Assembly (NCBI GenBank): GCA_903862655.1
Contig: CAIOZA010000027.1
Location: forward strand, 124,001 to 188,000
Length of the DNA: 64,000 nucleotides
Source of the DNA: an uncultured Ignavibacteria bacterium
GTDB lineage: Bacteria; Bacteroidota; Ignavibacteria; Kapaibacteriales; UBA2268
Reading direction: 5' to 3'
In this document: one piece after another, positions 25,331 through 34,993 of the stretch
Layout: each line of letters starts with the position of its first letter
How positions within the stretch are numbered: position 1 is the first letter of the stretch
Notes under the pieces: generated by a model
Databases searched by the model: none
Seen by the model: the letters and a program-made list of their open reading frames with translations, nothing else
What the model was told of the DNA's origin: nothing
Program-made: the position numbers and the translations under genes

Positions 25331-26630
25331 TTTTACTTCCAATTATTTTAATAAAATGATAAGAATCTTTAATCGATCTAAATAAATCTAAAAATTTGAA
25401 ATTCATTTTTAATGTTGAATATATAAAAGCTAATATTCCCAAAACAAAATAATAAATACTTAAAGATAATGCAAGGTAATTTGATGAGCCCAAAACTCCG
25501 AAAATAATAATTGTACTAAAGAAGAAAATATTGCTGATTGTAACGAAATTAATGATGGTCTTGAGTTCATTTTTGGCAGTTAAAATTGAGTAAATTGATA
25601 TAAATGCCATAAAAGGAACACCTAATATCATATAATTAAAATAGTTAAGTGACATAATATACTTGGAAGGCAAAATAGCGTGGAAAATAATGGAACTACC
25701 TCCAAGCAAGAGAATAATAACAGAAAGGCTAAATAAAATAAAAATAAATGAAACAGATTTGGTTAATAGATCAGAAAGAGCTTTTTGATTATTGTTTGTT
25801 ACTTGCTTAACAGCGGAAGGATAAATTAAACCATTCATAGCATTAATTATTTCATCGAAAACTCGATAAATATTTTTAGCAGCAGAATATAATCCAACAA
25901 TTTCGAGAGAAAAGAAATATTTGATTGTAAATATATCCAATTGCTTGGGCATAGAATGTAAAACATTAGTTATTGTCATTGGAATTCCAAATTTTGTTAT
26001 TTCTTTAACATTATTTAGATTAAACTTTTCAAATTTCAATTCCTTCCTAATGAGATATATTGCGAATAATGAACTTAGACCGGAACCAACTAAATAGAAA
26101 ATTGATAAATCTGAAAATTGTAATACATGAAACTGTGAAATTCTATATAATATTAATAATGAAATTGTGCCAAAAAATAGGAGATTAACGAAAAATAGAA
26201 ACTTCATATTCTGAATTCGATAAATAATTTTTTGACAATAAGATCTTGGTATAAATGCCAAACTCAGCATTGGCAAGAAAGCCCCTATCTCTTTTATTCT
26301 ATCTTCGTGGAACAATAATGCTAAGCCATCACGAAAAATATAAATCAGTAATGATACTGTCATAGTTAAAGATACATGAATAATTAAAGAAATGAGGTTC
26401 ACCTGATTTTTGCTTTCCTTGTTCATTCCAAACTGTATTAGACTTTGGAGTGCAAACGAATCACTTATTGTGAAGATCCAGGTATGAAGGGCTATTAGAA
26501 GTGAAAATAATCCGAATTCTTTAGGTGCTGTATAATTCATGACTATTATCATCACAAAACCATAGATAAGAAATAGCCCCTTATCCAGAAGAGACCATGA
26601 AATTAACCCGATATGATCCTGTGCTTTCAA
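25314..26630 (-). CDS. Polysaccharide flippase (Wzx/MATE-like membrane protein)
   Basis: 438 residues with about twelve to fourteen hydrophobic helices throughout and few charged loops, the profile of oligosaccharide/lipopolysaccharide flippases ('FGLFSLLIALHTWIF', 'VGLYSAAKNIYRVFDEIINA'). It should move lipid-linked sugars across the inner membrane. The only usable start in frame upstream of the first helix is a TTG at 26630, 12 bp past the glmS stop and without a clear ribosome site, so coupling to glmS translation is likely. It is followed by the FkbM gene with overlap. Confidence 0.82.
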   Translation of the reverse strand: MKAQDHIGLISWSLLDKGLFLIYGFVMIIVMNYTAPKEFGLFSLLIALHTWIFTISDSFALQSLIQFGMNKESKNQVNLISLIIHVSLTMTVSLLIYIFRDGLALLFHEDRIKEIGAFLPMLSLAFIPRSYCQKIIYRIQNMKFLFFVNLLFFGTISLLILYRISQFHVLQFSDLSIFYLVGSGLSSLFAIYLIRKELKFEKFNLNNVKEITKFGIPMTITNVLHSMPKQLDIFTIKYFFSLEIVGLYSAAKNIYRVFDEIINAMNGLIYPSAVKQVTNNNQKALSDLLTKSVSFIFILFSLSVIILLLGGSSIIFHAILPSKYIMSLNYFNYMILGVPFMAFISIYSILTAKNELKTIINFVTISNIFFFSTIIIFGVLGSSNYLALSLSIYYFVLGILAFIYSTLKMNFKFLDLFRSIKDSYHFIKIIGSKNEKIS

Positions 26631-26642
26631 ATATATTTTAAT

Positions 26643-28475
26643 TTATTCAACAGTAACACTTTTAGCCAGATTTCTGGGTTGATCAACATCTCTTCCAAGT
26701 TCAACAGCCATGTAGTATGCCAATAGCTGTAGTGGGACAACACTTAATATTGGGATTAACATAGGTAATGTTTCGGGGATATAAATCACGTGATCAGCAA
26801 ACTTGCTGATTTGAGAGTCTCCTTCGGTAGCAATCGCTATAACCGTACCTTTTCTCGCTCTAACTTCTTCAATATTCGACAGCATCTTTTCATAAATTTC
26901 ATCCTTAGTAGCAATGAATACAACAGGCATATCCTTGTCTATAAGTGCAATGGGACCGTGTTTCATTTCTGCTGCAGGATAGCCTTCTGCATGAATATAT
27001 GAAATCTCCTTTAATTTGAGAGCCCCTTCAAGAGCAACTGGAAAATTGTAACCTCTTCCGAGGTAGAGGAAATTTTTAGATTTATAGAATTTATGAGCGA
27101 TATCTTTTATATTATCAGCATTTTCAAGTATTTGATTAATTTTTTCCGGTAAAAGGCTGAGTTCTTTTGCAATTCTTTGCCCTTCAATTATGGGTACCCG
27201 TCTCATTCTTCCCATATAAAGAGAAAACAATGCCAGCACGGCAAGTTGAGATGTAAATGCTTTGGTTGAGGCCACACCAATTTCCGGACCAGCATGGATG
27301 TAAACTCCTGCTTCAGTTTCTCTTGAAATGGTACTTCCAACAACATTAACAATACCGATTACTGTGGCATTTTTTTGTTTTGCTTCCTGAATAGCAGCTA
27401 AGGTATCTGCTGTTTCTCCACTCTGAGATATAGCAATAATTAAATCATCTGGAAGAATAATTGGATTACGGTATCTGAATTCTGATGCATACTCAACTTC
27501 CACAGGAATATGGCAAAGATGCTCAATCATGTACTCACCGACCAAAGCCGAATGCCATGATGTTCCACAAGCAGTAATAATTATTCTTTTAGCATTTCTA
27601 AGTTTTTCTTCAATTATGCTCAAGCCACCTAGCCGAGAATTACCTTCATCGATAAGTAATCTTCCACGGAAAGCGTCCGTTATCGTCTGAGGTTGTTCAT
27701 TGATTTCCTTGAGCATGAAATGATCATATCCACTTTTTTCAATTCTACCAAGGTCATATTCGATCTGATGAATAACATTTGTAGTTGTTTCGTTGCCAAT
27801 AGTTTTTGTAGAATATCCATTTGCATCAAGTACAACCATCTCATTATCAGCAAGATAAATCACTTGACGTGTGTATTGGATAATAGCTGAAGTATCAGAG
27901 GCAAGAATTAATTCATCATCACCAATACCGAGTACCATGGGACTACCTCGTCTAGCAGCAATGATTTTGTCCGGTTCATAATTCGAAATGATCGCTATTC
28001 CGAAAGTTCCTTCAACTTCAGAAAGGGCTAATCTTACAGCTTCTTCAAGGTCTTTCACCTGTGAATAAATATAGCTGATGAAGATAGTAAGTACTTCTGA
28101 GTCAGTTTGAGATTTGAAAGTATATCCAAGTTCAATTAGTTTCTGTTTGAGTGTAGAATAATTTTCTATAATTCCATTATGAACAAGAGAAATGTTGTTG
28201 AAAGAATCGGAATGTGGATGAGCATTTATATCGCTTGGTTCTCCGTGTGTTGCCCACCTAGTGTGAGCTATACCTATCTTGGAAGAAAGATTGCGATCCT
28301 CAATGATTCCTTTGAGTGCTTCAACCTTTCCAACTTTTTTAAATGTTTTAATTGAATCATTCTCAAAAATCGATATGCCTGCAGAATCGTAACCTCTATA
28401 CTCAAGCCTGTTTAAGCCATTCATCAAGACATTGACAGCATTTTGATTACCAATATATCCAACGATTCCACACAT
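26643..28475 (-). CDS. glmS: Glutamine-fructose-6-phosphate aminotransferase GlmS
   Basis: GlmS makes glucosamine-6-phosphate for peptidoglycan and lipopolysaccharide. The 610-residue length is exact for the family. The N-terminal glutaminase begins 'MCGIVGYIG' with nucleophile Cys2, and contains 'HTRWATHG' and 'SHNGIIEN'-type 'LVHNGIIEN'. Two SIS domains follow ('ACGTSWHSALVGEYM', 'SQSGETADTLAAI', 'LGRGYNFPVALEGALKLKE'). It ends 'DQPRNLAKSVTVE'. I see no glmS ribozyme in its leader. Confidence 0.97.
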   Translation of the reverse strand: MCGIVGYIGNQNAVNVLMNGLNRLEYRGYDSAGISIFENDSIKTFKKVGKVEALKGIIEDRNLSSKIGIAHTRWATHGEPSDINAHPHSDSFNNISLVHNGIIENYSTLKQKLIELGYTFKSQTDSEVLTIFISYIYSQVKDLEEAVRLALSEVEGTFGIAIISNYEPDKIIAARRGSPMVLGIGDDELILASDTSAIIQYTRQVIYLADNEMVVLDANGYSTKTIGNETTTNVIHQIEYDLGRIEKSGYDHFMLKEINEQPQTITDAFRGRLLIDEGNSRLGGLSIIEEKLRNAKRIIITACGTSWHSALVGEYMIEHLCHIPVEVEYASEFRYRNPIILPDDLIIAISQSGETADTLAAIQEAKQKNATVIGIVNVVGSTISRETEAGVYIHAGPEIGVASTKAFTSQLAVLALFSLYMGRMRRVPIIEGQRIAKELSLLPEKINQILENADNIKDIAHKFYKSKNFLYLGRGYNFPVALEGALKLKEISYIHAEGYPAAEMKHGPIALIDKDMPVVFIATKDEIYEKMLSNIEEVRARKGTVIAIATEGDSQISKFADHVIYIPETLPMLIPILSVVPLQLLAYYMAVELGRDVDQPRNLAKSVTVE

Positions 28476-28588
28476 TTTTGCCTCAAATCAAGTAATAAAA
28501 TAATGAAAAAGACGTTTTTTGCATTTTTCCAATGCAATTATAAGCAAATTTAAGTAATTTTGCTGATACTCAAACTGTATTGAGATTA

Positions 28589-30457
28589 ATGAAAGAACTT
28601 TTTACTAATGTTCCGGCATTTAAATATTTATTATTTTTTATGTCTGGCTTTTTATTCAGCTTATATCTTAACCTGGATCTTAAATATATTTCAGTAATAG
28701 GCATAATCTCGTTGTTTTCGTTAATCTTTGCTTTAACCAATAAAAAACGTAATCTTATTTATTTTATATCAGTTTTTGCTAGTGGATTGATATTAGGGAA
28801 TTCCTTTCAATCTAATTCAATTTCTTATCCAAATAAAATAATTCCTGATTTCCCAGGAATATTTAAGGGTAGGGTAGAAGCAATTGTGAGAAATAACAGC
28901 CAAAGTATTCGCTGTTTTATTCAAGGAAGTATCTCCTCCAAGGTGATTAGAGAGCAAGCCAATTCAAAAATATTTTTAAGAATTCATAAGGTAGACTCCT
29001 TTGAATTGAATGAGGGGGATAGCATAATAGCTGATATTCTGCTAAAGGTTCCTCAGTCAGCTCAATTTCTTGAAGATTTCGATGAAAGAAATTATGCTAA
29101 AGCAAATGATGCTCAATGGTTCGGATATTGTTCTTCTAACAGTCTAGCCGTACTTTCTAAAGCTGGGGCTTTCGATAAACTAGTTAATAGTATTCGAAAA
29201 GAAATAAATTTCAGAGTGAATCTCCTTTTCTCACCAAAGAATGCCGGAATAGTAAATGCTTTAATAACTGGAAATAAGTCAGGTATTGATTCTGAAACAA
29301 GCCAAGATTTTTCTTTTTCAGGCACTGCTCATGTACTAGCTGTTAGTGGTTTACATATTGGAATTATCTCAACAATAATAATAATAATTTTATCCTTTAT
29401 AAGAATCCGTTGGTTAAAATTTTTAATTTTTTCAATTTTTTTAGTATTATATATTTTAATAACTGGCTATCAGGCTTCTGCAATAAGAGCTGGTGTGATG
29501 TCAATGATAATCTATTTTGCATACTTATTGGAACGAAGAATAAACATACTTAACATTCTTTCATTTGGAGTATTAGGAATATTGATATTTCAGCCATCAT
29601 TATTATTCTCCCCGGGCTTTCAGATGTCCGTCGGTGCCATTCTTGGTATTGCAGTTTTCTATCCTCTGACGAATGAATTTATAAATAAATTCATAACTTC
29701 AGAAAATCCTATGATAATTTTTGCAAAACAATCAATATCGGTTTCAATTTCAGTAAATTTAATTGTTTCACCAATTGTAGCTTATTATTTTGGTTTTTAT
29801 TCTAACATTTCTCCAATAGCAAACCTTTTCATAATACCTTTAATTTCGGTTGCGACAATCTTTGCCATTTTTTCAATTCTGTTGTCTTACATATCTATTG
29901 GAACATCATTATTTTATACCTTTTCCACCGATTATCTAATAGATATTTCAAGAAATCTAACTGAATATTTTGCAGAAATTAAATATGCGGTGATATCAAC
30001 TGAGTCAATAATCCTTATAACCGTCTTAATCTCAGTTTCTATGTTATATATTTCTCAAAGCAGTAATATTAAGGTTTTTCTTTTTAGATTAGTGTTAAGT
30101 TCATTAGTTTTTCTAATGTTATTAAACCTTAGTACGGTTTCAAGTGAAGTACAAATATTTCCAAGACAAAATACTATAGTGCTTTCCATTCCACAATATA
30201 AAAATAAAAAAATATTTTTAGTTCTGGATAGGAAACCTAAACAATATCCATATTTGGATTATTCTCTTTATAAATATATTAAAAGACAAGATATTAATAG
30301 TGTTATACTGATAAATGGTAACAAAGGAATAAGATTAGTTGATGAATTAAATAAAGATAGAAAAATTGAATATTTTTTCGTTGATTTATTAACTGTCAAT
30401 AAAATAATAAAGAATTACAAATTAGATAATAAAATATATCAACAAATATCTTTATAA
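28589..30457 (+). CDS. comEC: ComEC/Rec2-family DNA-uptake channel, short form
   Basis: ComEC carries transforming DNA across the inner membrane. 622 residues from the ATG at 28589 (a TTG three codons upstream is less likely). There are two or three N-terminal helices, a DUF4131/OB-like region (about 60-190), then the ComEC core with the signature 'GTAHVLAVSGLHIGI' and about nine helices. The C-terminal 110 residues are soluble, but I cannot find the 'DVGQGD' and HxHxDH motifs of the usual metallo-beta-lactamase nuclease domain. It is divergent from glmS and 2 bp before pgeF. Confidence 0.85.
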   Translation: MKELFTNVPAFKYLLFFMSGFLFSLYLNLDLKYISVIGIISLFSLIFALTNKKRNLIYFISVFASGLILGNSFQSNSISYPNKIIPDFPGIFKGRVEAIVRNNSQSIRCFIQGSISSKVIREQANSKIFLRIHKVDSFELNEGDSIIADILLKVPQSAQFLEDFDERNYAKANDAQWFGYCSSNSLAVLSKAGAFDKLVNSIRKEINFRVNLLFSPKNAGIVNALITGNKSGIDSETSQDFSFSGTAHVLAVSGLHIGIISTIIIIILSFIRIRWLKFLIFSIFLVLYILITGYQASAIRAGVMSMIIYFAYLLERRINILNILSFGVLGILIFQPSLLFSPGFQMSVGAILGIAVFYPLTNEFINKFITSENPMIIFAKQSISVSISVNLIVSPIVAYYFGFYSNISPIANLFIIPLISVATIFAIFSILLSYISIGTSLFYTFSTDYLIDISRNLTEYFAEIKYAVISTESIILITVLISVSMLYISQSSNIKVFLFRLVLSSLVFLMLLNLSTVSSEVQIFPRQNTIVLSIPQYKNKKIFLVLDRKPKQYPYLDYSLYKYIKRQDINSVILINGNKGIRLVDELNKDRKIEYFFVDLLTVNKIIKNYKLDNKIYQQISL

Positions 30458-30459
30458 TT

Positions 30460-31188
30460 ATGAAATTTCAAATATTAAGTAATGATGTCTTCCAAAGATT
30501 TAGTATTATCTCTGGAGTTACTCAAGTCAACAAAAAAATATTTCCTGAAAATGGTTTTTCTTTGGCTTCAAATGGAAAATCTTCCTCAGATCAATTTATG
30601 AGAAACCTAAATTATTTTGCTTCAAAAATAGGATTTACAGTCAATCAAATTAAATCAGTAAATCAAGTCCACGGCGATAAAATTGAAGAAGTTAACACTG
30701 ATTCTTTTGTTGTGGACGCAGATGCAATGATAACGAGGGAGAAGAATTTACTGCTAATGATAAAAATTGCTGACTGTGCAGGGATACTAATTTATGATCC
30801 TGTTAAAGAAATTATTGCTGCAGTTCATTCAGGTTGGAAGGGAACAAGTTTGAATATTGTACCCAAAACTATCAATAGAATGATTAATGAATTTGGATGT
30901 AGTCCAATAAATTTACTTGTTTATATTTCTCCTTGCGCCTCAGGGAAAAATTATGAAGTTCAGCAAGATGTTGCAATACTATTTCCTCGGTCTACAATAC
31001 AAATTAGCCCATCAAAATATTTATTTAGTAACAGACGAGAGATAAAGTATCAACTAGATTCAATGTCCATTCCAAGAGAAAATATAGAGGTTTCCGACAT
31101 TTGTAATGTAGAAAACATTAATTTTCATTCCTACAGAAGAGATAGGGACTTATCTGGAAGAATGGGAGTTTTCATTGCAATGAGATAA
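30460..31188 (+). CDS. pgeF: Peptidoglycan editing factor PgeF (YfiH/DUF152)
   Basis: PgeF hydrolyses wrongly built peptidoglycan precursors carrying L-Ser; the family is also called polyphenol oxidase/laccase-like. It is 242 residues with zinc ligands H71 ('VNQVHGD'), C106 ('IADCAGIL') and H123 ('AVHSGWKG'), all conserved. 'PCASGKNYEV' replaces the more usual 'P.I....YEV'. It starts 2 bp after comEC, so the two are cotranscribed. It converges with the penicillin-acylase gene with a 2-bp gap and no terminator. Confidence 0.9.
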   Translation: MKFQILSNDVFQRFSIISGVTQVNKKIFPENGFSLASNGKSSSDQFMRNLNYFASKIGFTVNQIKSVNQVHGDKIEEVNTDSFVVDADAMITREKNLLLMIKIADCAGILIYDPVKEIIAAVHSGWKGTSLNIVPKTINRMINEFGCSPINLLVYISPCASGKNYEVQQDVAILFPRSTIQISPSKYLFSNRREIKYQLDSMSIPRENIEVSDICNVENINFHSYRRDRDLSGRMGVFIAMR

Positions 31189-31190
31189 CA

Positions 31191-33710
31191 TTATCTTGAA
31201 GGTAAGAACTCGATTCCTAATTTGAAATCAGAAGTTGGTTCTCTTTTAGTATTAATTTTAACGTATCCGCTATTTAAAAATAGTAAAATTTGGTCTGTAT
31301 AATTAGGACTAACTGGATCTCCAGATGCTCCTCCAGGTAAACTAGAATAAATAACAGAATCCTCCATGTCAGCAATAAATCTTCCAGAAACACCAACGGT
31401 AACTTTATAGGGGTTATAAAATTTCCAGTCGGCTTTGCTTATTGTTGTGAAATTACCACCAACCTGATATGGTCCTGAATTAACACTTGGTTTTAGGAAT
31501 TTATTTTCAGAAAATGTATGATTAAGTTCGAGAGTTTGAAGTTTGTTAAACTTCCAGTTATATATGTTTGAATCGTTGAAATATTGAGCTAACTCTTTTA
31601 TTGCTTTGGAATATGCACGTATTACTATACTATTTCTATCTTCTATCCATTGAGTACGATTATCATCAAAAAATATACTATCATTGTTCATAACCATATC
31701 ATAGATTTTCATAGACGATATTGAAGTAACATAAGAATAATTCCAGAGAAGTTTCTCCCCAAGTTCATCTACAAAGGTTTCATATATCAAATTTTTAAAA
31801 AATGATGAATATATGGATGGTGCAACAGATCCTGGAGAAAAGACAAAATCCCATTTTTTAAGAATCCAAACACTTTGTTTTGTAAGATTATCTAATGTAT
31901 TAATTTTAGATTCAAGTATAGGAAGAACAATTTGCATCATTTTCTGAGCATAAGGTGATAATATATCAGATTGCATTAATTGTACATCTCTAACCGTAAA
32001 CTCCTTTTGTTCATGGATAATTTGGTAAATTCTTTCAATTCTCGAGGGAGGTTCAAAGTAATTTGACATATAGTAAGAACTGTTATGAGATGTTTTATTA
32101 TTTGAACTTGCAACAAATTTCTTACTTGGATTAAAGATTTTGGGTAATTGGTTAGGATAAATAAACCCTTGCCAATCTTTATTCCCAAGCCAGGTTGGTG
32201 TAGGTAATAGGGGATTAGATTCTCTACGAATAGGAATGATTCCCACCGGAAAAATACCCATATTTCCCTTTATATCTGCATAAGTGAAATTTAATGAAGG
32301 GGAACCCCAATTATTCAGGGAATTTGTGAATTGATTCCAATCTTTTGCTTTGAGAATCTGATAAAGAGCTGTAGCCTCATAAGTAGGCTGTTGACCTGTC
32401 CAAGAGTAAGTTAAACAGTAATTTCTAAAATACTGATTATTTTTATCGTAGTATAGATTATTCGTAATATTAGATGGCTTACGCAATAAATGAAAATCAG
32501 AAATTACTGAAGATCTTTCAGTAGAGCGAATATAGTATGTATAAGGTTCTCTATTTTTTATTTTAATCGTATCCGCTTTAAAATTAAACTTGCGCTTCAA
32601 TCCTGAGGAATTATAATAATTATTTGGGTTTATACTATCAACCTTGTCAATGAAGAAATCACAATCATCAAGCATTACATTTGTTATACCCCAAGATATG
32701 TTATCATTTCTTCCTATTAGAAAGAAAGGGATACCTGGTAAAGTAAAGCCAGTAACATTAATATCATTAGAAGTTAAATGAATCTGATACCATTTTGGCG
32801 GTAATCCTAGAGATAAATGGGGATCATTTGCTAATATTACACCATTTGAAGATTTACTCTTTTTTAAAACCCAGGAATTGCTACCACCATTGGAATTATT
32901 TTTATATTTATTCTCAAAAAATGAAAGTAATTGACCAAACGTTTTTGAAACAATTGTTCTTGTTTCTTGATCCATTACACCTAGCTTTAATGTAGTATCA
33001 ACCTTATTAATAATTTTAGGATTATTTACTAATGAATCATCTAGAACGCAAGGTCCCCAAGATGGATATGGCTTAACTAATGAAGTTGCTTTTTCATTTC
33101 CGATTTTGGTTGCAATTTCGCCTATAGTTATGTCATTCATAAACCCTACACTCATATCAAATGCCATTAGTCTACCAATAAGAATACAATCGATGGGTGT
33201 CCAACTATATGGAATGTAATTAAGGGTTTGGAATTCAAAAGGTAGAGTTTTATAATTATTTTTTAAATAAAAGTTTACACCGGCTGAATATGATGTCAAA
33301 GCATTTAAAACAGTTTTGTTCAAATTATTTGTTATCTTTTGAGATACTGTTTTTAAATCTAATCCTCTGAAGAATTTATCGAAATCCAATGTTTCATCTC
33401 CAAATACTTCAGATAGTTCACCTTTGGCAGTTCTTCTCATCAAATCCATCTGCCATATTCTATCTCTAGCATGAATATAACCCATCATAAAAAAAGCATC
33501 ATTTTCATTTTTTGTAATTATGTGAGGTATCCCAAATTGATTGAAATACACCTTACAAGAATCGAATACTTTTTCAGTTTCTAAGAAAAGTTTTGAAGGT
33601 GGCAATGATAAGCTAGAAATTTTTAAAATAAAAAATAGTACTGAAATAAGAATTATCAGTGTTGAAAGTAAGATGGCAAAAGTTTTATTTAAAAAGTATC
33701 TTCTAAGCAT
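31191..33710 (-). CDS. Penicillin acylase family N-terminal nucleophile hydrolase
   Basis: 839 residues from the ATG at 33710, with an N-terminal hydrophobic signal/anchor (about 8-30). The alpha-chain part has 'GIPHIITKNENDAFFMMGY' and 'HARDRIWQMDLMRRTAKG'. The beta chain would begin at the Ser of 'GGSNSWVL', where the precursor self-cleaves, and continues 'ANDPHLSLGLPPKWYQ'. The C-terminal 'GGASGDPVSPNY' is typical. Members hydrolyse amide bonds in penicillins, acyl-homoserine lactones or other N-acyl compounds; the substrate is unknown. It lies 14 bp after the epimerase gene. Confidence 0.88.
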   Translation of the reverse strand: MLRRYFLNKTFAILLSTLIILISVLFFILKISSLSLPPSKLFLETEKVFDSCKVYFNQFGIPHIITKNENDAFFMMGYIHARDRIWQMDLMRRTAKGELSEVFGDETLDFDKFFRGLDLKTVSQKITNNLNKTVLNALTSYSAGVNFYLKNNYKTLPFEFQTLNYIPYSWTPIDCILIGRLMAFDMSVGFMNDITIGEIATKIGNEKATSLVKPYPSWGPCVLDDSLVNNPKIINKVDTTLKLGVMDQETRTIVSKTFGQLLSFFENKYKNNSNGGSNSWVLKKSKSSNGVILANDPHLSLGLPPKWYQIHLTSNDINVTGFTLPGIPFFLIGRNDNISWGITNVMLDDCDFFIDKVDSINPNNYYNSSGLKRKFNFKADTIKIKNREPYTYYIRSTERSSVISDFHLLRKPSNITNNLYYDKNNQYFRNYCLTYSWTGQQPTYEATALYQILKAKDWNQFTNSLNNWGSPSLNFTYADIKGNMGIFPVGIIPIRRESNPLLPTPTWLGNKDWQGFIYPNQLPKIFNPSKKFVASSNNKTSHNSSYYMSNYFEPPSRIERIYQIIHEQKEFTVRDVQLMQSDILSPYAQKMMQIVLPILESKINTLDNLTKQSVWILKKWDFVFSPGSVAPSIYSSFFKNLIYETFVDELGEKLLWNYSYVTSISSMKIYDMVMNNDSIFFDDNRTQWIEDRNSIVIRAYSKAIKELAQYFNDSNIYNWKFNKLQTLELNHTFSENKFLKPSVNSGPYQVGGNFTTISKADWKFYNPYKVTVGVSGRFIADMEDSVIYSSLPGGASGDPVSPNYTDQILLFLNSGYVKINTKREPTSDFKLGIEFLPSR

Positions 33711-33724
33711 AAGTATCAAATCTT

Positions 33725-34711
33725 CTAAAACCAGTTATTCTGTTTATACCAATTAATTGTTGATTTTAATCCATCATCAAGTGATATGAGTTGTTTAAAT
33801 CCAAAATCAGTTTTAGATTTTTCAACAGAGCAAGTCCAGTAATTCTGTACAAAATCTCTTCCTTTATCGATATTAAATATTGGTGGTTTTTCACTAAATT
33901 TACCAAAAAATTCAGATAAACTAGCAATAGTAAACACAACAAGATGAGGAATATGGATTTTAACAAACATATCTCTATTAAGAGCTGACTTTATTGAATC
34001 CATTATTGTATCCCAACTGTAAAATTCTTCTGAAGCGACAAAATATGTTTTGCTAATTGTATTTTCAGAAAAAGCAGAATCAATAATTCCCTTTACTAGA
34101 TCATCGGAATGAATAAAATTTACATACTTCTGATTAAAACCAATTAATGTTCCTAATCCTTTGTTTGCAAGTTGAAAAATTTGAAAAGTAGCTGGATCTC
34201 TTGGTCCATATACTGCAGGTGGTCTGATAATTGTAATTGGTAACTTGTTCTGAAAACTATTTACAACATCTTCAGCAGCTTTTTTACTTCTTCCATAAGC
34301 AGTTATTGGGTTACATATATCATCTTCAGTAATTGGCTTTGCAAATGAATGTGCTGGTCCAGCCGCAGTTTGACTGCTTACATGTAAAAATCTTTTTATA
34401 TTTGGAGCCGATTGTATGGTAGCTTCCAGAAGATTTCTAGTTGCATCACAATTTCCCTTTAAGTACTCATGATCATTTTTAGCCGCAACAACACCTGCAA
34501 CATGAAAAATATAATCAACATTTTCAACTGCTTTGCATAAAGAGTCAACATCAGATAAAGAAGCTTCCATTGTTTCTATATTCTTATCTTTAAGCCATCT
34601 TAAATTACTAGTCTTCCTAAAGATACATCTAACATCCATTCCTAGCTCAATTAGAGCATCAGTTACATGTGAACCAATAAATCCTGTTGCACCGGTTACT
34701 AAAGCTTTCAG
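33725..34711 (-). CDS. NAD(P)-dependent epimerase/dehydratase family protein, apparent CTG start
   Basis: An extended short-chain dehydrogenase, 328 residues if it begins at CTG 34711. The nucleotide-binding 'LVTGATGFIGSHV' lies right at that N-terminus, and the catalytic 'YGRSKKAAED' (YxxxK) and 'HVSSQTAAG' follow. The first ATG (34639) would remove the whole Rossmann glycine motif. The frame has a TAA 39 bases upstream of the CTG and no ATG, GTG or TTG in between. CGGAG stands 6 bases before the CTG, an ideal ribosome site. The function is probably sugar-nucleotide or 3-beta-hydroxysteroid-dehydrogenase-like reductase; the substrate is unknown. Confidence 0.8.
   Translation of the reverse strand: MKALVTGATGFIGSHVTDALIELGMDVRCIFRKTSNLRWLKDKNIETMEASLSDVDSLCKAVENVDYIFHVAGVVAAKNDHEYLKGNCDATRNLLEATIQSAPNIKRFLHVSSQTAAGPAHSFAKPITEDDICNPITAYGRSKKAAEDVVNSFQNKLPITIIRPPAVYGPRDPATFQIFQLANKGLGTLIGFNQKYVNFIHSDDLVKGIIDSAFSENTISKTYFVASEEFYSWDTIMDSIKSALNRDMFVKIHIPHLVVFTIASLSEFFGKFSEKPPIFNIDKGRDFVQNYWTCSVEKSKTDFGFKQLISLDDGLKSTINWYKQNNWF
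34706..34711 (-). promoter_or_regulatory. Ribosome site that decides a CTG start
   Basis: On the minus strand CGGAG (34718-34722) is followed by AATTTT and then CTG-AAA-GCT. Homologues normally read M-K-A-L-V-T-G-A-T-G here, so CTG occupies the position of the initiator. This is inferred from spacing and family alignment. Confidence 0.6.
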
Positions 34712-34993
34712 AAAATTCTCCGATAAAAATAATGAAAATTCGAATTACAAAATTAAATATAAGAGATGGATAAATCAGAATTATTTTGATAAAGCAAACA
34801 CTTTTGAAAAAATGTATCCATTGCTAATCTTAGATTTAAAAAAAGGAACTAGGTCAAAAATTAAAATATATTTTCAATTTGAATGTTTTTTGGAATTAAT
34901 TAATGATTTTAATTGAAAATATTTTCTAAAAATGAGTAAAATCAATATATTGCATAATCTATAATCATTTTATTTTTTGTATATGGTATTAAT

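Noticed and set aside
28476-28588. glmS ribozyme in the glmS leader
   Set aside because: The gap is only about 110 bp, shared with comEC, and lacks the ribozyme's GC-rich pairing elements.
34533-34916. A 127-codon plus-strand frame across the epimerase start
   Set aside because: It lies mostly antisense to the epimerase and continues into AT-rich spacer; no ribosome site or family.
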